DNA of 6,959 nucleotides from positions 107,479-114,437 of the forward strand of contig DADT01000005.1 in assembly GCA_002495065.1 (NCBI GenBank). The letters are read 5' to 3'. Origin of the DNA: Methanoregula sp. UBA471 (GTDB lineage Archaea; Halobacteriota; Methanomicrobia; Methanomicrobiales; Methanospirillaceae). Shown here piece after piece: positions 1 to 6,296 of this stretch (its first letter is position 1; the number at the start of each line of letters is the position of its first letter). A program made the position numbers and the translations under genes. Below the pieces are notes generated by a model, which saw only the letters and a program-made list of their open reading frames with translations, ran no database searches and was not told the origin of the DNA.

Positions 1-70
1 GTTCGGGGGGGACAGGCACTGTCCCCTCAGTAAACAGGTGCATTGCAACTTGTTGAAAACTCAGGGTTTC
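1..70 (+). repeat. Left arm of a ~70-bp imperfect inverted repeat
   Basis: The reverse complement of this segment aligns with 6605-6673 over 70 columns, with 11 mismatches and one gap by hand count. The longest identical blocks are 16 bases (50-65 against 6610-6625) and 12 bases (30-41 against 6634-6645). The outer end contains a near-perfect hairpin: GGGGACAG (8-15), loop GCA, CTGTCCCC (19-26). The arm ends about 20 bp before the TATA-like box of the HD gene. It could be a dispersed palindromic (REP- or MITE-like) repeat or a relict insertion-sequence end; no transposase is present. The repeat may extend left of the window. Confidence 0.75.
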
Positions 71-91
71 CACAAAGCCGTTTTTCGTCAC

Positions 92-99
92 TTTTAAAA
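92..99 (+). promoter_or_regulatory. TATA-like box of the HD-domain gene
   Basis: TTTTAAAA is centred about 26-27 bp before 122. This predicts a transcript starting just ahead of the ATG at 126, so nearly leaderless. That spacing argues for ATG 126 over the upstream in-frame GTG at 114. No other clear promoter lies between the repeat arm and the gene. Confidence 0.45.
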
Positions 100-125
100 G
101 GATCAACTACAGAGTGACGTGCGGT

Positions 126-1307
126 ATGAGTAAACCAGGTTCAGGGCTCGACGGAGGACTCGAATCGTCTATCCGCGCGATTACTGCCAAACGCGAATCG
201 CTCCTTTCCCCTCTTGCCTCAATCAGTGCTGATGCTTTGAGGAGGCACAACCGAAAGGCAGAGGATATCCGTACACCCTATTCCCGTGATACGGACCGGG
301 TCATCCATACGCGGGCATACACCCGGTACATTGACAAGACTCAGGTTTTCTCACTCGTAGAAAATGACCACATTACCCATCGTGTTATTCATGTCCAGCT
401 CGTGTCCAAGATTGCACGAACGATCGGACGCTGCCTCCGTCTGAATGAGGATCTTATCGAGGCAGTCGCACTCGGCCATGACATCGGACATATCCCCTAC
501 GGGCACTTTGGGGAGAACTGCCTGTCCGCATTGTGTGAGCAGTATGGTATCGGAAAGTTTTTCCACAATGTCCAGAGCGTGCAGTTCCTCGATAAGATTG
601 AAGATTGTGATCTCACTATGCAGGTGCTTGATGGCATCCTGTGCCATAACGGGGAATCTGATGACGTAAAAATCTCTCCGCAACCCTGCCCGAACTGGCT
701 GGCATTTGATAAAAAAGTGCAGGATAATGCAGAAGGAAGGCGGACAAAACCCCCTATGACACTGGAAGGCTGTGTAGTGAAATTCGCCGATACTATTGCT
801 TATATCGGCAGGGATTTGCAGGACGCAAGGGAGGTTGGGTTGATTGGACCTGCAGTCCGGCTCCCCCGTGAGTGCAGGGAAATTCTTGGTACTACCAACA
901 GGGAAATTATCAATACGCTGATCTATGATCTCCTTATGCACAGTGACACCGAAAATACCGGTTGTATCTCGTATAGTCATGATGTAGAAGCGGCTCTTAT
1001 CAGCCTGCGGGCATTTTCCCGGATTCATATCTATGAGAACCGTAAACTTACATCTGAACGGGAAAAAGTAAAGCGAATGTATGCGACCCTGTTCGGGACA
1101 TGCCTTGATGATCTTGAAAATGAGACAAAGGGGGCAAAAATTTTCACAGATTTTATCGATACAAACTGGATCAGCCAAAACTATCTTCGGACTGCTACAT
1201 TCGCTGAGCTCGCCCGGGACTTTATTGCAGGTATGACCGACCGGTACTTTGCCAAACGGTACGAGGAATGTGTGATCCCCCGCAAGGTTGAGGGAAAATT
1301 TTCTTAA
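126..1307 (+). CDS. HD-domain dNTP triphosphohydrolase (Dgt-like)
   Basis: This is a 393-aa cytoplasmic enzyme expected to hydrolyse dNTPs to deoxynucleoside plus triphosphate. Visible family signatures, numbered from ATG 126, are the N-terminal D-x-DR-x-IH-x-x-AY-x-R...KTQVF segment (about 55-75), the first metal His in ITHRVIH (H85), the central GHDIGHIPYGHFGE (about 117-130; HD pair H118-D119, with H122 and H127), and KFADTIAYIGRDLQDA (about 219-234), which supplies the last metal Asp (D222). All four HD ligands are present, so it should be active. Length fits the Dgt family. An in-frame GTG at 114 would add MTCG. ATG 126 is preferred because a GTGA stretch (114-117) lies 8 nt upstream as a possible Shine-Dalgarno and because of the TATA spacing. 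It ends in tandem stops TAA-TAG. It stands alone on this strand, facing the kinase operon. The nucleotide specificity cannot be read from the sequence. Confidence 0.9.
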   Translation: MSKPGSGLDGGLESSIRAITAKRESLLSPLASISADALRRHNRKAEDIRTPYSRDTDRVIHTRAYTRYIDKTQVFSLVENDHITHRVIHVQLVSKIARTIGRCLRLNEDLIEAVALGHDIGHIPYGHFGENCLSALCEQYGIGKFFHNVQSVQFLDKIEDCDLTMQVLDGILCHNGESDDVKISPQPCPNWLAFDKKVQDNAEGRRTKPPMTLEGCVVKFADTIAYIGRDLQDAREVGLIGPAVRLPRECREILGTTNREIINTLIYDLLMHSDTENTGCISYSHDVEAALISLRAFSRIHIYENRKLTSEREKVKRMYATLFGTCLDDLENETKGAKIFTDFIDTNWISQNYLRTATFAELARDFIAGMTDRYFAKRYEECVIPRKVEGKFS

Positions 1308-1321
1308 TAGCTGTCACCAAA

Positions 1322-1564
1322 TCAGTCATATTTTCCTTTTGGTTTTCTCCATCCTGTAAACCCGCAGTATATGCATCCGACTCCCTCGCAATGCAGGCAT
1401 TGCCGTTTTGGTGCGGCAACGAGTACACAACCTGTCTTGTTGCAGTACAAACACCCCATTCCCTCACAATGAGCACATACTGCAGGTTCATACTTGTTAT
1501 CTTCACTTTCTGTCATGAAAATCCCTTTATAATCTGACTTACCCGCTTTAAAAAACCCGGTCAT
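1322..1564 (-). CDS. Small twin four-cysteine zinc-binding protein
   Basis: This 80-aa protein has two near-identical motifs, CAHCEGMGCLYC (residues 30-41) and CLHCEGVGCIYC (56-67). Each has the spacing C-x2-C-x4-C-x2-C, and an extra Cys lies at 46. The CxxCxGxGC core resembles one half of a DnaJ-type zinc finger, so each motif probably holds one zinc ion, or both form one two-zinc module. There is no membrane segment. Its start codon overlaps the kinase stop (ATGA), and GAGG sits 7 nt upstream inside the kinase gene, so the two are probably translationally coupled. An alternative start at 1516 (MTESEDN..., with AGGGAT just ahead) gives 64 aa and keeps both motifs. Coupling suggests a stoichiometric partner or accessory of the kinase; the function is unknown. 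Its 3' end is 14 bp from the convergent HD gene. Confidence 0.82.
   Translation of the reverse strand: MTGFFKAGKSDYKGIFMTESEDNKYEPAVCAHCEGMGCLYCNKTGCVLVAAPKRQCLHCEGVGCIYCGFTGWRKPKGKYD
1327..1348 (+). terminator. T-rich tract after the HD gene
   Basis: Pyrimidine-rich runs (TTTTCC, TTTT, TTTTC) start about 20 bp after the HD stop codon, with no stable hairpin. Archaeal RNA polymerase can terminate at such U-rich tracts. The tract lies inside the 3' end of the convergent zinc-protein gene, so its composition could simply be coding. Confidence 0.3.
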
Positions 1565-3645
1565 TTCTCATCCTCATCAAGGTATGCATGGAGGGCAGCG
1601 AGCAGTTCCTCAGCAGTCTGGTAACGTTGCGCCGGATCTTTTTTCAGGCAGGTTAAAATGATCTTTTCAACTGCTGCTGCATCAGCATTAAATTCAGACG
1701 GGGCGATCGGCTGCTCTCTGAGAATGGCATTTCCAACTTCGACAATACCCTCCCCGCCGAACGGAACCGAGCCGGTTACCAGCTCATAGAAAACAACTCC
1801 CAACTGGTAGATATCCGTCCGTTCGTCGGTCCTTCCGTATTCTGTGGGGGAAACCTGTTCCGGGGCAGCATAAGCCAATGAGAACCCCGCAATGCTGGAT
1901 TTTTTCAACTCTGTGGAAAGCACCTTGCTCATCCCCCAGTCGGTAATCTTAGGGACGAATTCCTCGTTGAGTAAGATGTTATGGGGCTTGATATCCCGAT
2001 GGATGAAGCCATGCTTGTGAGCATACCATAATCCGTCTGCAATCCCGCTGACAATATGAACGGCCTTCCAGATGGGTAATGGTTTCTCGACGGTTTCCAG
2101 AGCTTTTGGCACATATTCCATTTCCACATAGGGAACCGGGAGGATATTGACGGCTGTTACCTCGACGATATTGGGATGCCGCAGAGTCTCCCATGCGGCA
2201 ATCTCGTTCAAAAACGATTTGCCCGTAATTTCATCAAAACTGATGGGGATTTTTACTGCAACTTTAATATCATCTGTTTTGCGTCGGGCAGAAAAAACCC
2301 ACGCGATCCCGCCACGCCCGATATATTTGATCTCGGTATACTTGCTCTCCAGCTCTTTCGGGAAGTACGTACTTTGCTCCCCGGCTGTGGGATAAGGTTT
2401 GGATAAAACCGGGCCCGGTGAATCCGCCGCAGGTATTATTCCGGGAGTAAAACGTGTATCCGGAAGACCGGAGTCCACCTGCCTGGCGAGTGCTTCCCGG
2501 TCCTGTGACCTGTCTTTCTGAACATTCTCGTTGCGCTTCAGCAGCCTGAATATGATCAATACCACTACCCCGGCAATCAGCAGCACAACGAGTTCAAACA
2601 TCAGGATTCCTGTTGGTTGCCCTTCGGGAGTTTCTTCAGGAGATATGGGTGTGGAAGAAGCTGATGTCAGGTTTACTTCGGATGGGGTCGCTGTCGGCAA
2701 TTCCGTCCGGGATATTCCAATCCCCGTAGGTATTGGTATTGGTTCCGGAGTGTACACCCCTCCTTCGACCGGGAGAAGATCGTGGTAATACTGTTTGGGA
2801 TCCATGAGGGGAAACGCATCAATAATGTTCTGATTTGATTCAATGATCGCTTTCGGGTTCGCCCCTATCATGATACCATACGGAGTATCCCCGATCCCGT
2901 CACCATTTGTATCCTTTCCGCGGTAATCACCCCAGTAGTTGCCCATGTAGTTCTGTTTTCTTAGGCCAAGATGGGTATAATTGAACGGGAATGGTGAAGA
3001 CCATACCGAAGTTGCACTTTTTGAATCTACATTCTGGGGGTTGTCAAAATTATTCCGGAAAATCCGGTTGGAAAGGGAAAACTCGTCAAGAGCGATACCT
3101 TCTGTATTTCTTATCAGTATATTTTCTTCGATCAGGTTGCTGCCTGATGCCTCGAATGCAATCCCGGCGTCGTTGCTGTCGGTGATCGTGTTGCCGTATA
3201 TGGTATTCTTCATTGCTGACAGGAGGAGGATTCCCCTTGCGTTGTCTGAGAACGTGTTTTGCCTGATGGTGTTGTTGCTGGATGATATCCGGATGCCGTT
3301 GAACAATGTGCTGTTCCTGATAGCAAACCCGTCAACTACGCATCCATCGACACGAACTTCAATGGCATTTCCTCTTCTTCCGGTATCGATGATTGGTGTT
3401 CCTCCTCCGTTGTCGACACCAACAAGGGCAATTTTTTTATCGAGCCGGATTTCCTCAGTGTAGATACCACTTTGCACTCTGACTGTGTCTCCAGGATATG
3501 CCCAGTCAATTGCTGCCTGAATACTGGTGAATTCAGCACCCATCGGGGCCACGGTATGGACCTCAGCATCTGCGCCGTGAATTCCTGCGACACAAAAAAG
3601 AGCAAGGATACTGAATAAACAGATAATTCGGCGGATTGGAATCAT
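1561..3645 (-). CDS. Receptor-like Ser/Thr protein kinase with extracellular beta-helix
   Basis: This 694-aa protein would span the membrane once. Residues 1-27 are a signal peptide (MIPIRRIICLFSILALFC, likely cut near ADA/E). Residues 28-285 form a NosD/CASH-type right-handed beta-helix with NNTIRQN, KNTIYGN, SNLIEEN and SNRIFRN rungs, then an NYWGDY plus DTNGDGIGD cap (245-253, possibly calcium-binding). A Pro/Thr-rich stalk (about 299-345) and a membrane helix (about 347-368, followed by KRNE) come next. Residues 437-690 are a Hanks-type kinase: GRGGIAWV (443-450), VAVK with K465, αC E481, HRDIKPHN (549-556, D551 and N556), DWG (569-571), APE (594-596), D611 and R674. All catalytic residues are present, so it should be active. 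Deviations are DWG for DFG and Ala for the third glycine of the loop. Topology puts the helix outside and the kinase inside. The start has no obvious Shine-Dalgarno, but the signal peptide supports it. Confidence 0.93.
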   Translation of the reverse strand: MIPIRRIICLFSILALFCVAGIHGADAEVHTVAPMGAEFTSIQAAIDWAYPGDTVRVQSGIYTEEIRLDKKIALVGVDNGGGTPIIDTGRRGNAIEVRVDGCVVDGFAIRNSTLFNGIRISSSNNTIRQNTFSDNARGILLLSAMKNTIYGNTITDSNDAGIAFEASGSNLIEENILIRNTEGIALDEFSLSNRIFRNNFDNPQNVDSKSATSVWSSPFPFNYTHLGLRKQNYMGNYWGDYRGKDTNGDGIGDTPYGIMIGANPKAIIESNQNIIDAFPLMDPKQYYHDLLPVEGGVYTPEPIPIPTGIGISRTELPTATPSEVNLTSASSTPISPEETPEGQPTGILMFELVVLLIAGVVVLIIFRLLKRNENVQKDRSQDREALARQVDSGLPDTRFTPGIIPAADSPGPVLSKPYPTAGEQSTYFPKELESKYTEIKYIGRGGIAWVFSARRKTDDIKVAVKIPISFDEITGKSFLNEIAAWETLRHPNIVEVTAVNILPVPYVEMEYVPKALETVEKPLPIWKAVHIVSGIADGLWYAHKHGFIHRDIKPHNILLNEEFVPKITDWGMSKVLSTELKKSSIAGFSLAYAAPEQVSPTEYGRTDERTDIYQLGVVFYELVTGSVPFGGEGIVEVGNAILREQPIAPSEFNADAAAVEKIILTCLKKDPAQRYQTAEELLAALHAYLDEDEK

Positions 3646-3669
3646 AGTTGACAGGGAGCAGAATTTTTT

Positions 3670-3738
3670 GTCTTACACTACTTACACCAAAATATTCCGG
3701 TGGTATCTCTTTTACATTATGATCTAAGTGGTGTAGAC
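3670..3738. promoter_or_regulatory. Kinase promoter with inverted-repeat candidate operator
   Basis: Two inverted arms lie in the 101-bp gap before the kinase gene. Read on the + strand, the distal arm is AAGTGGTGTAGAC (3726-3738). Read on the - strand, the proximal arm is AAGTAGTGTAAGAC (3683-3670). They differ by one transition and one indel. A TATA-like GAATATTTT on the - strand (about 3697-3689) lies between them and predicts a start near 3667, which would fall at the proximal arm. The proximal arm also carries a 9-bp-spaced TTACAC repeat (3673-3678, 3682-3687). A factor bound here could block or activate kinase transcription; the adjacent winged-helix/FHA protein is the obvious candidate (inference). 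Confidence 0.45.
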
Positions 3739-3746
3739 ATAATTAA

Positions 3747-4529
3747 CTACCCCTGTGGGATAATTATGAGAAGCTTAACCCCGGAAATACCCTTCGCCAA
3801 CTCGATGAGATCTCCATCATGAACTTTGATTTTTGTATTTTTCTCCAGCCGCTGGTGATTGATCCGGGTACCTCCCGTACTTCCACAGTCCTCAATATAC
3901 CATCCATCATTTTCACGGATGAATCTCCCGTGGGGCTTTGAGACGCGGGTCACAGCGGTATACCCTTCAGACAGGACGATATCATCTTCATGCGTGATAC
4001 CTGTCTTTTTCTCAGAATCGATTCGTCCGATGCGGATTTGATCGTCCTTCAGCATGAAGATCTTGCCATCATCAGGGCCCCCCAGAACCATTGCTGTCGG
4101 GATATTTCCCAGGACTTCTTTTGAAAGGGTATTTTTTACTTTATCGAGCCGACTGGAAATTTCAGTCCCGACAATCTGCACCTGGGTGTTGGAAAAGAGG
4201 CCAAGATTTCGTATGATAGCCTCCAGTCCGCCAGGTACAATCGAATATTCCCAGACCGGGTGAATGCCTTTAGATGTTGGGGCACCGAGTCCGGCCTCTT
4301 TTTTAATGACCCCGATACTCAGGAGTTTATCCAGATGTTTTTTGGTATTCTCGTAACTGGTCTCGATCTCTTTTGAGATTGCGCGGGCATCCCTTGGTTT
4401 TTTCTCAATAAATTTCAATATCCTGAGACGTGCGCTGCTTGAGAGGACATCCAGATACTCCGAAAGTTCCTTCAGCGAATCTGCATCCTCATGAATAATA
4501 ATAGTCGGAGACTTATCAGAGGTATTCAT
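3747..4529 (-). CDS. Winged-helix transcription regulator fused to an FHA domain
   Basis: This is a 260-aa soluble protein. Residues about 18-100 form an ArsR-like winged helix: SARLRILKFIEKKP, then a recognition-helix region AISKEIETSYENTKKHLDKL, then IGVIKKEAG with a beta-wing ending at VWEYSIVPGG. A linker follows (about 101-143). Residues about 145-257 are an FHA domain: IRIGR (R169), RVSKPHGRF with S197 and H200, and DCGSTGGTRIN (214-224). These match the family's conserved GR, SxxH and (N)GT signatures, with G in place of the usual N in STNGT. FHA domains bind phosphothreonine peptides, so the protein probably couples Ser/Thr phosphorylation to DNA binding. Start ATG 4529 has GGAG 7 nt upstream. 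It lies directly before the kinase gene on the same strand, with a 101-bp gap, and read-through is possible. No membrane segment is seen. Confidence 0.9.
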   Translation of the reverse strand: MNTSDKSPTIIIHEDADSLKELSEYLDVLSSSARLRILKFIEKKPRDARAISKEIETSYENTKKHLDKLLSIGVIKKEAGLGAPTSKGIHPVWEYSIVPGGLEAIIRNLGLFSNTQVQIVGTEISSRLDKVKNTLSKEVLGNIPTAMVLGGPDDGKIFMLKDDQIRIGRIDSEKKTGITHEDDIVLSEGYTAVTRVSKPHGRFIRENDGWYIEDCGSTGGTRINHQRLEKNTKIKVHDGDLIELAKGISGVKLLIIIPQG

Positions 4530-4581
4530 AACGCTTCTCCAAAGGTGTATCTCATATTCTTCCCATCACCCTGTGATATCC

Positions 4582-4610
4582 AATTATTAAGGGCATGACG
4601 GTTTATATTC
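4582..4610 (-). promoter_or_regulatory. TATA-like boxes upstream of the FHA gene
   Basis: On the - strand there are two candidates. TTAATAATT (4590-4582) would start a transcript near 4560, giving a leader of about 30 nt. GAATATAAAC (4610-4601) would start one near 4579. Either leader contains the GGAG Shine-Dalgarno at 4540-4537. The remainder of the 4530-4905 gap, except the inverted repeat at 4723-4756, shows nothing gene-like. Confidence 0.35.
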
Positions 4611-4722
4611 CTTCCATGTCGGCTTCAATCCTTTGTGTTCATTGATCCAACTCACAGGTTCAATTAATCAACTCTCATGATTTGGGGAATTTATGAGCAA
4701 CTGGCATTATTGTATATTCTAT

Positions 4723-4756
4723 GGTGATACACAATGGATTTTCGGTGTGTCACCGA
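4723..4756. repeat. 10-bp inverted repeat / hairpin in the FHA-PepSY gap
   Basis: GGTGATACAC (4723-4732) pairs with GTGTGTCACC (4745-4754) across all ten positions, with one T·G wobble on the + strand. The right arm also forms its own hairpin, TCGGTG-TGT-CACCGA (4742-4756), so two folds compete. It lies in a gap with no gene. It could be an operator, an RNA hairpin or chance; nothing decides between these. Confidence 0.4.
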
Positions 4757-4905
4757 CCCATCCAATGCATATACCAAAGCACACTAAAATCAAAACCCCG
4801 TACTTCCGATAATAGGAACGTTTGCACGAAATCTCACTCCAGAGAAAGGGATATCAACCCCTATGCAATCATACATCAAAGCCAACTATATTTTTTTACA
4901 CCTGA

Positions 4906-6240
4906 TCAGTGCTGGTAATAAAAATCAAGGATTTTTCCCGTGCGGGCATCAATCCATCCTGTGGCTGGTACAGGCTGCTGTTGTGTACGAATGATGTCGT
5001 CATCAAATTGTACTTTCCAGGAAATAGAAATGCTGCCCGGCCGGGGCATGCTTCCCGGCTGATGCATGTCTTTCCATCGGATTTCTGCAGAAATTATCCT
5101 GAGACCGGATACAGATTCCGGGAATATCTCCCGGGCTTTTTGCTGGACCAGATAAATTGCTTCATAGCGTTTCACCAGGGGATCAACAGCAACAGAAAAT
5201 GCATTATCCGGAGAGTTCCAGCGCCGGTTATATTCTGTAATTTCTCCGGTTACTGAATCAACTGAAATGGTAATTCCATCATCATCGCAGGGTATCTCCT
5301 GAACGATGCGGTTATACACAAAAACATAGAGCCCGGCAACTGATTCATCGGGAAATCCCAGCGGTTCATACCGGGCGTCGCTCATATTGATCGGAAGTGG
5401 TGCCCCGTTCCGTTCAATAATATAGCTGTCTGCAATTTTACGTGCGGCACTGCTGTCAAGTACGGGATCTGCCTGCCTGCCCTGTCGTACTACAGCACGG
5501 GAGAATGACACGATCTGACCTGTATCCGGGTCCAGAGATCCGGTAATAATTGTCCTGTTGTCCCGCTGAACTGTAAAGAGCCAGGTTCCTGCTGAATCCG
5601 GGCCATTGTCATATCTTATGCGGATACTGTCAGAACCGGGAATGAGAAAAGCTTCCTGGATGTGATTTTTTGCCTGATCGGTAGAGATCCTGGCAACTTC
5701 CTGTCCCGGAATATACGGATTTCCGGTATGGGCATCGATAAATACCAAAAATCCGGAATCTGCTGCCGGTAAATCAGACTGCTTCATTCTGAATTCGTAG
5801 AGGCTCCTGTTTGTATAATGGTCCGTCAGGTTCACACTGATGAGAGTGTACGGGGGCTCCGGATAGTCCTTGTGCAGGGAGGCAATTGCATCATCTAACG
5901 GCAGCATGCCAATAAGTGGCTGAGCGGGCACATCCGTCCCTATGATGGTGGAAGGAGACCCTGTTCCATTCCGGGACAGGGCTGTCTGGGATGCAGCTGA
6001 TGAAGGCCGGGGCAATGTTTCCGTGGATGATTCAACTGTTCCGGGAAGCGGGTGCTGAGACTGGTTCAACGTGTTTACCAGGACTCCGCTCAGTACCAGA
6101 TATATCACAACAGCAGTTGCAATGACTGCAAACATAATAGCGGCTTTTTTGAGAAAGCGCCGTCGCTTTTTGGCTCCAATCTGCTGCTTGTATCTCTCGG
6201 GCAGATATGCAGCGCCGGAGTCGCTGGGATTCTTATTCAC
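4906..6240 (-). CDS. Membrane-anchored protein with four PepSY-like modules
   Basis: This is a 444-aa protein from the GTG at 6240. A basic N-terminus (KKRRRFLKK, about 24-32) precedes one membrane helix (about 33-56), then a Ser/Thr/Pro-rich spacer (about 64-110) and a large domain expected outside the cell. That part repeats a strand-turn signature, hydrophobic-D-x-x-TG-x-hydrophobic, four times: IDAHTG (168-173), LDPDTG (236-241), VDSVTG (327-332) and IDARTG (430-435). This resembles tandem PepSY/YcdB-type modules, which are linked in other proteins to peptidase inhibition or cell-surface roles. No catalytic motif is seen. An in-frame ATG at 6321 would add 27 residues, but it lies upstream of the TATA-like box at 6275-6268. 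GTG 6240 also has GAGG 8 nt ahead, so it is preferred. The role is unknown, and it is separated from the FHA gene by about 376 bp. Confidence 0.8.
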   Translation of the reverse strand: MNKNPSDSGAAYLPERYKQQIGAKKRRRFLKKAAIMFAVIATAVVIYLVLSGVLVNTLNQSQHPLPGTVESSTETLPRPSSAASQTALSRNGTGSPSTIIGTDVPAQPLIGMLPLDDAIASLHKDYPEPPYTLISVNLTDHYTNRSLYEFRMKQSDLPAADSGFLVFIDAHTGNPYIPGQEVARISTDQAKNHIQEAFLIPGSDSIRIRYDNGPDSAGTWLFTVQRDNRTIITGSLDPDTGQIVSFSRAVVRQGRQADPVLDSSAARKIADSYIIERNGAPLPINMSDARYEPLGFPDESVAGLYVFVYNRIVQEIPCDDDGITISVDSVTGEITEYNRRWNSPDNAFSVAVDPLVKRYEAIYLVQQKAREIFPESVSGLRIISAEIRWKDMHQPGSMPRPGSISISWKVQFDDDIIRTQQQPVPATGWIDARTGKILDFYYQH

Positions 6241-6264
6241 GTCAACTGCCTCAGGATGATTGTG

Positions 6265-6277
6265 TAATAAATATAGG
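6265..6277 (-). promoter_or_regulatory. TATA-like box of the PepSY-like gene
   Basis: CCTATATTTATTA on the - strand is centred near 6271 and predicts a transcript start around 6245-6250, only a few bases before the GTG at 6240. This excludes the upstream ATG at 6321 as the main start if the box is used. Read on the + strand, the same AT block could serve the RNA candidate that begins near 6297. Confidence 0.45.
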
Positions 6278-6296
6278 CTCCACCAGTAAAAAAGGA

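Noticed and set aside
351..1178. 275-codon open frame on the - strand inside the HD gene
   Set aside because: It is antisense to a gene with clear HD motifs, and its product is Cys/Phe/Ile-rich with no domain pattern. It is a shadow.
2981..3463. 160-codon open frame on the + strand inside the kinase gene
   Set aside because: It is antisense to the beta-helix repeats and its composition follows from them. No motif or start signal.
4721..4918. 65-codon open frame on the + strand in the intergenic gap
   Set aside because: It starts inside the inverted repeat, has no Shine-Dalgarno, and gives a product without pattern. It also runs into the 3' end of the PepSY-like gene.
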